DNA of 64,000 nt, from positions 4,340,001 through 4,404,000 of the forward strand of contig NZ_JBINNY010000001.1 in the NCBI RefSeq assembly GCF_051297175.1. The letters run 5' to 3'. This stretch comes from Dryocola sp051297175 (GTDB lineage: Bacteria; Pseudomonadota; Gammaproteobacteria; Enterobacterales; Enterobacteriaceae). This document shows positions 17,955 to 27,240 of this stretch, piece by piece; position 1 is the stretch's first letter; every line of letters begins with the position of its first letter. The position numbers and the translations under genes were made by a program. The notes below the pieces were generated by a model, which saw only the letters and a list, made by a program, of their open reading frames with translations, was not told the DNA's origin and made no database searches.

Positions 17955-19190
17955 TTACGCTCCCTGCCCGCCAATCATTTCCTTCACCAGCTCCACGCAG
18001 CGCAGGAAACGGGAATCGTAGTCCGACTCCTCCACGTGCACGTAGCTGATATTGTTCTCTTCCAGCATCTCGACCAGCAGGTTCTGGAACGACTTCCTGT
18101 CCACGTCGCTGCCGAGGCTGCGCAGTCCGTCGGCCACCCACGGCGTGTTGTTCTCGAGCAGGATCACCAGATCGAAGCGGTATTCATCAATCAGCGCCTG
18201 CACAAACGGGTGCTCGCGCCCTTCGTACTTCTTGCAGAACGCCTGGGTGGTTACAAAATCGGTATCGATAAACGCCACCTTGTTGGCGTACTTCACAGCA
18301 AAGTCGACGTACTGGGCGTGGCCGATCGCAATCTTGTCGTAGTCGGAATACTGTAACGCCATTTCGTCGCCGCCGAGATGGGAAAAGACGTAATCCCGGC
18401 CATACTCCCAGGCGCTGGTGGTATTAAAAATATTGGCGAGCTTGTTGACCATCCACGACTTGCCGCTCGACTCGCCGCCGAGGATCGCCACCGTGCGCAC
18501 GAAGAAGGGTTTAACCTCGGTCGGAATGTATTCCCAGTAGCGGAACGGGTTTTCGCGGATCTGCCCGCCGCTGATGTTCATAAAGGTGCGCTTCGGGTCG
18601 ATAAGCACCGTTTCAATGCCGAGCTGCTCGGTGAAGCGCGGCGCATCGCTCTCTTCCGAGGTGTAAATGCGGTCGGCGTTGATGCCTTTGCTTTCCATAA
18701 AGGCTTTAATGCCGCGGCTCCACACGTCCCAGCCGTGCGGATACGGCTCCATGCCTTCTTCGTTAAAGGAATGGATACGGATATTCTTTTGGTATTTGAA
18801 GGTTTGAAGCAGCCAGCGCAGGCGGTCGCCGGTGGTTGGCTGCTGCGACATCGCGCTGTCTTCAAACAGCAGGCGGTCACGGGTTTCGTCGTAGCCCATG
18901 ATGATATGCAGCTCGTCAACCTGGCTTGCGGCGCGCTGAATCAGATAGATATGCCCGGTATGCAGCGGGTAAAACTTGCCGAACACCACGCCGACGGTTT
19001 TCTCGCGCCTTGGGAACTCAAGGCCCAAAAAACGGTGTAACGCTTCCAGCTTCTGGGCGCTCGGGCTTTTAATTTTGGCGTTCAAAAGCTGGCTTAAATA
19101 GCCCTTTGTCATGCCGCAGGCTTCCGCGACCTGCTGCAGCGTAACGCTCTGCTGACGAATCGCGGTCTTCAGATAATCGAAAGACGACAT
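17955..19190 (-). CDS. nadR: Trifunctional NAD regulator NadR (repressor, NMN adenylyltransferase, ribosylnicotinamide kinase)
   Basis: Represses NAD synthesis genes when NAD is plentiful and salvages nicotinamide riboside. The N-terminal helix-turn-helix is at about 15-45 (VAEACGMTKGYLSQLLNAK). The adenylyltransferase domain begins GVVFGKFYPLHTGHIYLI (about 66). The kinase domain has Walker A GGESSGKSW (about 240). The 411 residues compare with 410 in E. coli. Follows radA on the same strand with a short gap of 32 nt. Confidence 0.97.
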   Translation of the reverse strand: MSSFDYLKTAIRQQSVTLQQVAEACGMTKGYLSQLLNAKIKSPSAQKLEALHRFLGLEFPRREKTVGVVFGKFYPLHTGHIYLIQRAASQVDELHIIMGYDETRDRLLFEDSAMSQQPTTGDRLRWLLQTFKYQKNIRIHSFNEEGMEPYPHGWDVWSRGIKAFMESKGINADRIYTSEESDAPRFTEQLGIETVLIDPKRTFMNISGGQIRENPFRYWEYIPTEVKPFFVRTVAILGGESSGKSWMVNKLANIFNTTSAWEYGRDYVFSHLGGDEMALQYSDYDKIAIGHAQYVDFAVKYANKVAFIDTDFVTTQAFCKKYEGREHPFVQALIDEYRFDLVILLENNTPWVADGLRSLGSDVDRKSFQNLLVEMLEENNISYVHVEESDYDSRFLRCVELVKEMIGGQGA

Positions 19191-19222
19191 GCTGCCTCCT
19201 GCAAAAATGGGCGAATAATCAA

Positions 19223-20605
19223 TTATAAGTCGTCAAAGACCGACAGCGCATCCGAGAGTTTCTTCACGCCAAACACCTGCATCCCTTCCGGCAGCTTTTT
19301 CGGCACGTTTGCCTGGGGGACGATTGCGCGCTTAAAGCCGTGTTTTGCGGCTTCCGAAATTCGCTCCTGCCCGCTCGGCACCGGGCGAATTTCCCCGGCA
19401 AGCCCAACCTCACCAAACACCACTAAATCCTGCGGCAGCGCCCGGTTGCGAAGGCTTGAAACCATCGCCAGCAGCAGGGCCAGATCGGCGCTGGTTTCCG
19501 TGACCTTCACGCCGCCTACGACGTTTACGAACACGTCCTGATCGGCCATTTGCAGGCCGCCATGGCGGTGCAGAACGGCAAGCAGAATCGCGAGGCGGTT
19601 TTGTTCAAGGCCTACGGCCACGCGGCGCGGGTTGGACATCATCGACTGATCCACCAGCGCCTGGATTTCTACCAACAGCGGGCGCGTGCCTTCCCAGACC
19701 ACCATCACCGAGCTGCCCGGCGTGATTTCATCGCCCCGGCTGAGGAAGATAGCGGAAGGGTTGCTGACCTCGCGCAGGCCCTGTTCCGTCATCGCAAAAA
19801 CGCCCAGCTCGTTCACCGCGCCAAAGCGGTTCTTGTGGCTGCGCAGCGTGCGGAAGCGGGAATCGGCATCGCCGTCCAGCATGACCGAACAGTCGATACA
19901 GTGTTCAAGCACTTTTGGCCCGGCGAGCGAGCCGTCCTTGGTGACGTGACCAACCATGATGATCGCCACGCCCCGCGTCTTGGCAAAGCGCGTCAGGTAA
20001 GCGGCGGATTCACGCACCTGCGCCACGCTGCCCGGCGAGGACTGGACGTCCGCCATGTGCATGACCTGGATGGAGTCGATAACCATCAGCTTCGGCGCTT
20101 CCTCTTCGGCAATCATGCAGATTTGCTCGATGCCGGTTTCCGAAAGCATGTTCAGGTTAGCCGTCGGCAGCCCCAGACGGTGAGCGCGCATCGCAACCTG
20201 CTGCAACGACTCTTCGCCTGTGACGTACAGCGTTTTCATCTGTTCACTGAGCTTGCAAAGGGTTTGCAGCAGCAGAGTGGATTTACCCGCACCAGGGTTG
20301 CCGCCAATCAGAATAGCGCTGCCCGGCACCACGCCGCCGCCCAGCACGCGGTCGAACTCTTTAAAGCCGGTTGAGAAACGCGGCAGCTCCTCGAGGCTGA
20401 TCTCGGAGAGCTTCTGGACTTTGCTGACGCCCGCGCTGCCCGCATAGCCGGACAGGCGCTCGTTGCGCGCAACGGTTGGCGAGGCGGCGATGCGCACTTC
20501 CGTGATGGTATTCCATGCATGGCAGGCGCTGCACTGCCCCTGCCAGCGCGGATAATCCGCACCACATTCGTTACAGACAAATGCGCGTTTTGGAGCTTTC
20601 GCCAC
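19223..20605 (-). CDS. radA: DNA repair protein RadA (Sms)
   Basis: RecA-related ATPase that speeds branch migration in recombination repair. An N-terminal four-cysteine zinc finger (CNECGADYPRWQGQCSAC) leads into the RecA-like core with Walker A GGNPGAGKSTLL, the RadA-specific KNRFG motif, and a Lon-protease-like C-terminal domain. 460 residues as in E. coli. It follows serB after 16 nt on the same strand, so probably cotranscribed (serB-radA-nadR). Confidence 0.97.
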   Translation of the reverse strand: MAKAPKRAFVCNECGADYPRWQGQCSACHAWNTITEVRIAASPTVARNERLSGYAGSAGVSKVQKLSEISLEELPRFSTGFKEFDRVLGGGVVPGSAILIGGNPGAGKSTLLLQTLCKLSEQMKTLYVTGEESLQQVAMRAHRLGLPTANLNMLSETGIEQICMIAEEEAPKLMVIDSIQVMHMADVQSSPGSVAQVRESAAYLTRFAKTRGVAIIMVGHVTKDGSLAGPKVLEHCIDCSVMLDGDADSRFRTLRSHKNRFGAVNELGVFAMTEQGLREVSNPSAIFLSRGDEITPGSSVMVVWEGTRPLLVEIQALVDQSMMSNPRRVAVGLEQNRLAILLAVLHRHGGLQMADQDVFVNVVGGVKVTETSADLALLLAMVSSLRNRALPQDLVVFGEVGLAGEIRPVPSGQERISEAAKHGFKRAIVPQANVPKKLPEGMQVFGVKKLSDALSVFDDL

Positions 20606-20621
20606 CTTGATACCTCTTCGC

Positions 20622-21599
20622 TTAGCGTTCTTCCTGAATCAGGCTGCCGGACAGAATACAGAACACGCCCATCAGGTCGGCGTGACGGATGGTGATTTCT
20701 GTTTTCTCATTGACCTTCGGCTTGGCATGATAAGCAACGCCCAGCCCGGCGGCCTGAATCATCGGTAAATCATTCGCCCCATCGCCGATAGCCACGGTTT
20801 GCTCGGCGGGGATGTCGTATTTGGTCGCGAGGCGCTTAAGCGTCTCGGCTTTAAACTGCGCGTCAACAATCTGACCAATCACTTCGCCGGTCAGCTTGCC
20901 ATCGCAGATTTCGAGCTCGTTCGCCACCACGGTGGTGAGATGCAGCTTTTCGCGCAGGTATTCCGCGAAGAAGGTGAAGCCGCCGGACGCGATCGCAACC
21001 TTCCAGCCGAGGGCTTCCAGCTTTAGCACCAGCGACGTCAAGCCAGGCATCAACGGCAGCTCATCGCGCACCTGGCGCAGAATAGAAGCATCGGCGCCTT
21101 TTAACGTGCCGACGCGCTGTTTTAGGCTTGCGGTAAAGTCCAGCTCGCCGCGCATCGCGCGTTCGGTGACTTCAGCGACCATTTCGCCCGTCCCGGCGAG
21201 CTTCGCGATTTCATCGATACACTCGATTTGAATCGCCGTGGAATCCATGTCCATGACCAGCAGACCCGGCGTGCGCAGGTGCGGGATTTTGCCCAGCGGA
21301 GCCACGTCCAGCCCGTGCTCATGAGCCAGTTTAGTCGCTCTTGGCGTTAATGAGCCCGCCAGGCGGATAACCTGGTAATCTTCCACGCACCAGGCCGTCA
21401 CGATAACCATCGCGGCACCCAGCTTACGCTGATAGCGGTTGAGGCACGACTTATCGAGATTGCGACCATACAGGAGCCAGCCGCTGCGCCCAGCGCGGTA
21501 GTCCAGCGGCATGACCTCATCACCGCTTAACGAAAGCGGCAACCCAGGCCAGAGGGCAACATCGTTGGGCAGGTCGCACCAGGTCATACTATTTGGCAT
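20622..21599 (-). CDS. serB: Phosphoserine phosphatase SerB
   Basis: Last step of serine synthesis, hydrolysing O-phospho-L-serine. HAD superfamily: nucleophile and acid in VMDMDSTAIQIEC, motif III and IV region AIGDGANDLPMI. An N-terminal extension of about 100 residues precedes the catalytic domain, as in enteric SerB (325 here, 322 in E. coli). First gene of the serB-radA-nadR series; the ERIC element lies just upstream, between it and the divergent smp. Confidence 0.97.
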   Translation of the reverse strand: MPNSMTWCDLPNDVALWPGLPLSLSGDEVMPLDYRAGRSGWLLYGRNLDKSCLNRYQRKLGAAMVIVTAWCVEDYQVIRLAGSLTPRATKLAHEHGLDVAPLGKIPHLRTPGLLVMDMDSTAIQIECIDEIAKLAGTGEMVAEVTERAMRGELDFTASLKQRVGTLKGADASILRQVRDELPLMPGLTSLVLKLEALGWKVAIASGGFTFFAEYLREKLHLTTVVANELEICDGKLTGEVIGQIVDAQFKAETLKRLATKYDIPAEQTVAIGDGANDLPMIQAAGLGVAYHAKPKVNEKTEITIRHADLMGVFCILSGSLIQEER

Positions 21600-21621
21600 T
21601 ACAGCTCCTGAATAAATTGTA

Positions 21622-21749
21622 GATACCCTTTAGCATTCGAATTTCAGGCAGGCGGCAAGGGAGCTTATCCCCAGTCACCTACTTCAGTAAGTGACTGGGG
21701 TAACTGAGTGCAGCTAACACACCTGTAAGTTTGAAGGATGAAGGGTATC
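21622..21749. repeat. ERIC (IRU) element, full length, serB-smp
   Basis: About 128 bp bounded by GATACCCTT and AAGGGTATC. The core matches the ERIC consensus (AAGTGACTGGGG), although the left core half (TTATCCCCAGTCACC) differs from the usual GAATCCCCAGGAGC. It lies between divergent serB and smp, starting 22 nt upstream of the serB ATG, so it separates serB from its promoter or carries it. Confidence 0.85.
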
Positions 21750-21830
21750 CCGGACAAAACAACGCATGAGGCTACCTTGTCCGCGCCGCTTCTGGCAACA
21801 TTAATGTAAGCAATTTTCCTAAGGTGCATT

Positions 21831-22478
21831 ATGGCTCGGGCAAAAATGAAATTCAGGCTTCATCGTGCAGTGATTGTGCTTATCTGCCTCGCACTTTTGG
21901 TGGCGCTCATGCAGGGCGCATCCTGGTTTAGTCAGGGCCATCAGCAGGCCCGTAACGTCCAGCTTGAAGAGCTGGCCCGCACGCTCGCACGCCAGGTAAG
22001 CTTCAACCTGATTCCGCTGATGAAATCTGAAAATCCGGATGAAAAACGCATCAATACCGTCCTCACGCTGCTCACCCGCGACAGCCGTATTCTTGATGCC
22101 GCAGTCTACGATGATGAAGGCGATCAGGTGGCGCGCGCGGGGGAAGGCATCAACGTGCGCGACCGCCTGGCGCTGGACGGTAAAAAAGCCGGCAGCTACT
22201 TCAACCAGCAAATCGTCGAGCCGATTATCGATAAAGACAGCCCGATCGGCTATCTGCGCATCACGCTTGATACCCACACCCTGCCCACCGAAGCCAAACA
22301 GGTGGATAACACCACCAATATTTTGCGCCTGATGATGCTGCTGGCGCTGGCCATTGGCATCGTGCTGACCCGCACGCTTCTGCAGGGCAAACGCACCCGC
22401 TGGCAGCAGTCGCCTTTCCTTCTTACCGCCAATACCGAGGTCAAAGAAGATGAAGACGACAAACCCGCTAACCCTTAA
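21831..22478 (+). CDS. smp: Membrane protein Smp (YtjB)
   Basis: A 215-residue inner-membrane protein with two membrane segments (about 12-33 and 164-184) around a periplasmic loop of about 130 residues. The C-terminal tail is short and rich in acidic residues. It matches E. coli Smp in place, between serB and lplA, and in length. No enzymatic function is known; membrane topology is read from the hydrophobic stretches. Confidence 0.92.
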   Translation: MARAKMKFRLHRAVIVLICLALLVALMQGASWFSQGHQQARNVQLEELARTLARQVSFNLIPLMKSENPDEKRINTVLTLLTRDSRILDAAVYDDEGDQVARAGEGINVRDRLALDGKKAGSYFNQQIVEPIIDKDSPIGYLRITLDTHTLPTEAKQVDNTTNILRLMMLLALAIGIVLTRTLLQGKRTRWQQSPFLLTANTEVKEDEDDKPANP

Positions 22479-22495
22479 TAAGAAAGGACTTCTGT

Positions 22496-23512
22496 ATGTC
22501 GACGCTACGCCTGCTTATTTCTGATTCGCACGATCCCTGGTTCAACCTGGCCGTTGAAGAGTGTATTTTCCGCCAGATGCCCGCCACCCAGCGCGTACTG
22601 TTTTTATGGCGCAACGCCGATACGGTAGTCATTGGCCGGGCGCAAAACCCGTGGAAAGAGTGCAACACGCGGCGTATGGAAGAAGACAACGTGCGGCTGG
22701 CAAGGCGCAGCAGCGGCGGCGGCGCGGTGTTTCACGATCTCGGCAACACCTGCTTCACGTTTATGGCCGGTAAGCCGGAGTACGATAAAAGCGTCTCAAC
22801 GGCGATTGTGGTCAACGCACTGAATTCACTTGGGATAAGCGCCACCGCTTCCGGGCGTAACGATCTGGAAGTCCTGACGCCAGAAGGCGCGCGCAAGGTT
22901 TCAGGTTCGGCCTATAAAGAAACCATGGATCGCGGCTTCCACCACGGCACGCTGCTGCTTAACGCCGACCTCAGCCGCCTGGCAAACTACCTCAATCCGG
23001 ACCCGAAAAAACTCCAGGCGAAAGGCATTACCTCCGTGCGCGGGCGCGTCACCAACCTTATCGATCTGCTGCCTGGCCTGACCTACGAAGATATCTTTGC
23101 CGCAGTACGCGAAGCCTTCTTTGACTACTACGGCGAACGCGTCGAGGCGGAACACATCTCGCCAGATGCCCTGCCCGACCTGCCGGGCTTCGCCGAAACC
23201 TTCGCCCGCCAAAGCAGCTGGGAATGGAATTTCGGCCAGGCGCCCGCCTTCAGCCACCTGCTGGACCAGCGCTTCAAATGGGGTGGCGTCGAGCTGCATT
23301 TTGACGTCGAAAAAGGCCACATTACCCGCACGCAAATCTTCACCGATAGCCTGAACCCGGCACCGTTGGAAGCCCTCGCCGCACGCCTGCAGGGCTGCCT
23401 GTATCGCAGCGATATGCTGCAACAGCAGTGCGAAACGCTGATTGCCGACTTCCCGGAACAGGAGGCCGAACTACGGGAGCTGAGCGCGTGGATTGACGAG
23501 GCGGTACGCTGA
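22496..23512 (+). CDS. lplA: Lipoate-protein ligase A
   Basis: Activates free lipoate with ATP and attaches it to the E2 and H proteins of 2-oxoacid dehydrogenases and glycine cleavage. The 338-residue protein shows the lipoate-binding RRSSGGGAVFHDLGN near residue 70, the KVSGSAYKE lysine motif near 140 and a C-terminal accessory domain. It follows smp after 17 nt with an AAGGAC ribosome site, likely cotranscribed. Confidence 0.97.
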   Translation: MSTLRLLISDSHDPWFNLAVEECIFRQMPATQRVLFLWRNADTVVIGRAQNPWKECNTRRMEEDNVRLARRSSGGGAVFHDLGNTCFTFMAGKPEYDKSVSTAIVVNALNSLGISATASGRNDLEVLTPEGARKVSGSAYKETMDRGFHHGTLLLNADLSRLANYLNPDPKKLQAKGITSVRGRVTNLIDLLPGLTYEDIFAAVREAFFDYYGERVEAEHISPDALPDLPGFAETFARQSSWEWNFGQAPAFSHLLDQRFKWGGVELHFDVEKGHITRTQIFTDSLNPAPLEALAARLQGCLYRSDMLQQQCETLIADFPEQEAELRELSAWIDEAVR

Positions 23513-23520
23513 AGGTGAAT

Positions 23521-24849
23521 TCAGGCCAGACGCTGAATACACGCCGCCACATCACTCAGTTCCTGCTCCATTTTCACCGCCAGCATGCGGAAGTTTTCGC
23601 TTATCTGCTCATGCTCGCTAACCTGCCGCCAAAACGTTTTGGCGGTCGGGAGCATCTCTGCCCACACGGCCTGCGGAATGACGGGATCTATCTGCGGGGT
23701 AATCGCCTCTTCGCGCATATTGCCCGACCTGCCCGGTGCAAACGCCATGGGCAGCATGTCGTAAACTGGCGCGACCTCCAGCGGAAAATCGGCGACAAAA
23801 AAGGAAAGATTTCCGGCATGCATATCGCTGTTAGCAATCAATCTTCCGAAGGCCCATATACGCTGAATGCGCTGTAATCCGGCCTCATCGATAACGTTCT
23901 GTGCTTTCATTCTTAAGGCTGCCGCTGGCCAGTTCTGTGGCCCGGCAATAAATTCACCCTGCACGGCTTCCAGCGAAACAATTCCTCTTCGCCCCAGCGC
24001 CCCCACGCAGTCGAACCGTTTCACTTCCAGAAAAGTCTGGCCGCTTTCATCAACCAGCGTTCGAGCACGAGCGGCGGGAATAGCAACCTGATTAAGTAAC
24101 GCCAGAGCGATGGATTCCGCCTGCAGTAAATCGGCCCAGCGCCGCTGATTCGCATTTTGCGTCGGTGGAGTAAACTTCACGATCGTGGGCACGGCCTCCG
24201 TGCCGGTGAGCGCGTAGCAGGTAAATTTCGGCTGCTCGCCGCCCGCAGACGAGCCAGCGGTAACGCCTGCAAGCGCCGTTGCCGCTAACGCCCTATAAGC
24301 CGCTTGCCTGTTTTCTTCGCCGATCGCCAAGGGGGCTTGAGCCGCGAACCAGCGTCGATAGCTTTCCTCACCGACAAGCCAGCCGCCGAGGTTTTCAGGC
24401 GCGTGCATTGAAAGCGCTAACAGCACGTCCTCCTCCTGCCAGAGCCTTATATCCTCCTGAAGATCGGCCTGCTGGGCCATGCGCCTTCCCCACGCTCTTC
24501 CCAAAAAGCCCTGGGGACGGAGGTCGGTTAAATACCACGGTAAACCATCAAACCACTGCCAGCTGCCGTTGTTCAGCTCTACGAGGCAGCTGCCCTGCGG
24601 CCAGACGGGATACAACACGCCGAATGACCAGGCTTTTCCCTTGTCATCGATCTGCCATAGTGGAAATTCGCGGATCTGCCGCACCGGGCGGCTTAATGCA
24701 TAGCGCGTGGCCCGCGCGCTTCCGAATTTTATAATGCCGGGTTCAGCTTCTACCCTGCGAGAAAAGGTCGCCTGGCTTATCGACAGGCGTTGGCGTAAAA
24801 CCGGGGCGGACTCGGGTCCGTGCAGCAGTAAGTCAGTCAGCGCGCTCAT
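23521..24849 (-). CDS. yjjJ: HipA-like protein kinase YjjJ
   Basis: A 442-residue member of the HipA serine/threonine kinase superfamily without a neighbouring hipB-type antitoxin gene. The N terminus has its own winged-helix-like segment (ISQATFSRRVEAEPGI). The kinase shows the glycine/lysine region SSAGGEQPKF with IVKF, the catalytic SDMHAGNLSFF and the metal-binding VYDMLPM. E. coli YjjJ (also called HipH) has 443 residues and has been described as toxic when overproduced. Whether it has a physiological substrate is unknown. The 5' flank carries three tandem 12-bp repeats in place of a visible ribosome-binding site. Confidence 0.92.
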   Translation of the reverse strand: MSALTDLLLHGPESAPVLRQRLSISQATFSRRVEAEPGIIKFGSARATRYALSRPVRQIREFPLWQIDDKGKAWSFGVLYPVWPQGSCLVELNNGSWQWFDGLPWYLTDLRPQGFLGRAWGRRMAQQADLQEDIRLWQEEDVLLALSMHAPENLGGWLVGEESYRRWFAAQAPLAIGEENRQAAYRALAATALAGVTAGSSAGGEQPKFTCYALTGTEAVPTIVKFTPPTQNANQRRWADLLQAESIALALLNQVAIPAARARTLVDESGQTFLEVKRFDCVGALGRRGIVSLEAVQGEFIAGPQNWPAAALRMKAQNVIDEAGLQRIQRIWAFGRLIANSDMHAGNLSFFVADFPLEVAPVYDMLPMAFAPGRSGNMREEAITPQIDPVIPQAVWAEMLPTAKTFWRQVSEHEQISENFRMLAVKMEQELSDVAACIQRLA

Positions 24850-24850
24850 A

Positions 24851-24886
24851 TGAATAGATTTATGAATAGATACTTGAATAGATATA
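24851..24886. repeat. Three tandem 12-bp repeats (TGAATAGAT + 3) at the yjjJ start
   Basis: TGAATAGAT recurs at 24851, 24863 and 24875, an exact 12-bp period. A fourth copy lies at 24940-24948. On the yjjJ strand the array reads ATCTATTCA three times and ends 1 base before the ATG. It may be an operator or a translational control element; function unknown. Confidence 0.75.
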
Positions 24887-24945
24887 TACCGCTAATTAGC
24901 TGAAGGGTAAAGGGCTGACAGAAAGGTTAATGGGGATTGTGAATA

Positions 24946-24971
24946 GATAAAAGGGCGCAAAACGCGCCCTT
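24946..24971 (-). terminator. Terminator of the deo operon after deoD
   Basis: An 8-bp stem AAGGGCGC/GCGCCCTT with an AAAAC loop, followed on the minus strand by TTATC. It lies about 60 nt after the deoD stop. Confidence 0.75.
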
Positions 24972-24991
24972 GAGGAGTGTGAATCTGTTAG

Positions 24992-25018
24992 GTCGGATAA
25001 ACGCAAGCGCCATCCGAC
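24992..25018. repeat. REP-like palindrome after deoD
   Basis: GTCGGAT and ATCCGAC arms around AAACGCAAGCGCC form an imperfect palindrome of the REP type. It lies in the deoD 3' untranslated region. Confidence 0.75.
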
Positions 25019-25029
25019 ACAACGGACGA

Positions 25030-25749
25030 TTACTCTTTATCGCCTAACAATACGGACTCAAGCGCAATCTTGATCATATCGTTGAAGGTGGTCTGGCGTT
25101 CTGCCGCGGTGGTCTGCTCGTGGGTACGGATATGGTCAGACACGGTGCAGATGGTCAGGGCTTTCGCGCCGTATTCTGCCGCCACGCCGTAGATACCTGC
25201 CGCTTCCATTTCCACGCCCAGGATGCCGTATTTTTCCATCACGTCAAACATGGACGGGTCCGGCGTGTAGAACAGATCTGCGGAGAAGATGTTGCCCACG
25301 CGAGCGTCTACGCCCAGCGCTTTAGCCGCATCAACCGCGTTACGCACCATGTCAAAGTCGGCGATTGCCGCGAAGTCATGGTCTTTGAAGCGCAGACGGT
25401 TCACTTTTGAATCGGTACATGCACCCATGCCGATAACCACGTCACGCAGTTTTACATCGGCACGCACCGCACCGCAGGAGCCGACGCGAATGATTTTCTT
25501 CACGCCGAAGTCAGTGATCAGCTCTTTGGTGTAGATGGAGCAGGATGGGATACCCATGCCGTGACCCATAACGGAAACCTTACGGCCTTTGTAAGTCCCG
25601 GTGTAACCCAGCATGCCGCGCACGTTGTTAACTTCACGCACGTCTTCGAAGAAGGTTTCAGCGATGTGCTTTGCGCGCAGCGGGTCGCCCGGCATCAGCA
25701 CGACGTCTGCGAAATCACCCATCTCTGCATTAATATGTGGCGTTGCCAT
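25030..25749 (-). CDS. deoD: Purine nucleoside phosphorylase DeoD
   Basis: Phosphorolysis of purine (deoxy)nucleosides to base and (deoxy)ribose-1-phosphate. The 239-residue protein is the hexameric bacterial type: MATPHINAEMGDFADVVLMP at the start, RVGSCGAVR phosphate site, GVEMEAAGIY nucleoside site and the catalytic aspartate in TVSDHI. Last gene of deoCABD, 197 nt after deoB with an ERIC element between. Confidence 0.98.
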   Translation of the reverse strand: MATPHINAEMGDFADVVLMPGDPLRAKHIAETFFEDVREVNNVRGMLGYTGTYKGRKVSVMGHGMGIPSCSIYTKELITDFGVKKIIRVGSCGAVRADVKLRDVVIGMGACTDSKVNRLRFKDHDFAAIADFDMVRNAVDAAKALGVDARVGNIFSADLFYTPDPSMFDVMEKYGILGVEMEAAGIYGVAAEYGAKALTICTVSDHIRTHEQTTAAERQTTFNDMIKIALESVLLGDKE

Positions 25750-25822
25750 CTTTGTTATTCCTTGATGTTAAGAGGTTACGTCTGGGTGGAATCTAACTCA
25801 TCCACCCAAAGGTATAATTTAC

Positions 25823-25947
25823 ATACCCAAAATAATTCGAGTTGCAGGTAGGCGGCAAAAAAATGAATCCCCAGGAGCTTACTAAAGTAAGTGACTGGGG
25901 TGAGTTTTTGCAGCCAACACCCCTGCGGCTCGAAGTATGACGGGTAT
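25823..25947. repeat. ERIC (IRU) element, full length, deoB-deoD
   Basis: About 125 bp bounded by ATACCC and GGGTAT. The core has the diagnostic GAATCCCCAGGAGCTTACT and AAGTGACTGGGGTGAG of ERIC. It ends at the first base of the deoB stop codon, so the whole element is transcribed within the deo mRNA and can fold into a long hairpin. Confidence 0.92.
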
Positions 25948-27170
25948 CACAGCATGTTTTTGCCGTAGTCCATATCGCTGAGACCGAAATATTTCGCGAC
26001 TGTCTGGCCGATGTCGGCGAAGGTTTCGCGGTGGCCCAGCGAGCCTGGCTTCACTTTCGGGCCGTAAACCAGCACCGGGATATGCTCACGGGTGTGGTCG
26101 GTGCCTTTCCAGGTCGGGTCGCAGCCGTGGTCTGCGGTAAGGATCAGAATGTCATCCTCTTTCAGCAGCTCCATCAGCTCCGGCAGACGGCGGTCAAACA
26201 GCTCCAGACCGGCTGCATAACCGGCTACGTCGCGGCGGTGGCCCCATGAAGAGTCGAAATCTACGAAGTTGGTGAACACGATGGTGTCATCGCCCGCTTC
26301 TTTCATCTCTTTGATGGTGGCATCAAACAGCGCGTCAAGGCCGGTCGCCTTCACTTTTTTCGTGATGCCGACGTTTGCGTAGATGTCCGCGATTTTACCC
26401 ACGGAAACCACCTGGCCGTTTTTCTCTTCGACCAGTTTCTTCAGCACGGTAGGAGCCGGTGGCTCAACCGCCAGGTCGTGACGGTTACCGGTACGCTGGA
26501 AGTTACCCGGCTTGTCGCCGATAAACGGACGCGCGATAACGCGGCCGATGTTGTAGCCGCCTTCGGTCAGCTCTTCGCGTGCGATTTCGCACAGTTCGTA
26601 AAGCTTATCCAGGCCGTAGGTTTCTTCGTGGCAGGCAATCTGGAACACGGAGTCGGCGGAGGTGTAGAAAATCGGCTTGCCGGTTTTCATGTGCTCTTCG
26701 CCCAGCTCGTCCAGAATAACGGTGCCGGAAGAGTGGCAGTTGCCGAGGTAGCCCGGCAGGTTTGCGCGCTCTACCAGCTTGTCGAGCAACTCCTGCGGGA
26801 AGCTGTTTTGCGTGTCTGAGAAGTAGCCCCAGTCGAACAGCACGGGCACGCCCGCGATTTCCCAGTGGCCAGACGGGGTGTCTTTACCGGAAGAAAGCTC
26901 GTGGGCCCAGCCGTAAGCGCCGATGACTTCAGCGTTGCCGTCCATGCCCGCCGGGATCTTACCGGTGGAACCTTCTGCCGCCTTCACTAAACCAAGGCTT
27001 GTCAGGTTTGGCAGAGTCAGCGGCCCTTTACGGCCTTTGTCCGCCTCGCCATTCGCACATGCTTGTGCAATGTGCCCAAATGTATCAGAACCGACGTCGC
27101 CAAAGCGGTCAGCATCTTCAGTCGCGCCGATGCCAAAAGAGTCCAGCACCATGATAAATGCACGTTTCAT
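25947..27170 (-). CDS. deoB: Phosphopentomutase DeoB
   Basis: Interconverts (deoxy)ribose-1-phosphate and 5-phosphate, linking the phosphorylases to DeoC. It belongs to the alkaline-phosphatase-like metal-dependent superfamily: N-terminal metal site VLDSFGIGATEDAD, C-terminal TADHGCDPTWKGTDHTREH. 407 residues as in E. coli. Third gene of deoCABD. Confidence 0.98.
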   Translation of the reverse strand: MKRAFIMVLDSFGIGATEDADRFGDVGSDTFGHIAQACANGEADKGRKGPLTLPNLTSLGLVKAAEGSTGKIPAGMDGNAEVIGAYGWAHELSSGKDTPSGHWEIAGVPVLFDWGYFSDTQNSFPQELLDKLVERANLPGYLGNCHSSGTVILDELGEEHMKTGKPIFYTSADSVFQIACHEETYGLDKLYELCEIAREELTEGGYNIGRVIARPFIGDKPGNFQRTGNRHDLAVEPPAPTVLKKLVEEKNGQVVSVGKIADIYANVGITKKVKATGLDALFDATIKEMKEAGDDTIVFTNFVDFDSSWGHRRDVAGYAAGLELFDRRLPELMELLKEDDILILTADHGCDPTWKGTDHTREHIPVLVYGPKVKPGSLGHRETFADIGQTVAKYFGLSDMDYGKNML

Positions 27171-27240
27171 AATTTCTCCTGCGTCATTGCGCCTGAAACG
27201 TCCGAAGACGTTTCAAAAAGTGATCAGATCAGTATGCCAT

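Noticed and set aside
24279..24734. 151-codon frame antisense to yjjJ, considered as a hidden antitoxin
   Set aside because: Proline/arginine-rich composition, no helix-turn-helix and no ribosome site; typical of antisense reading of a GC-rich gene.
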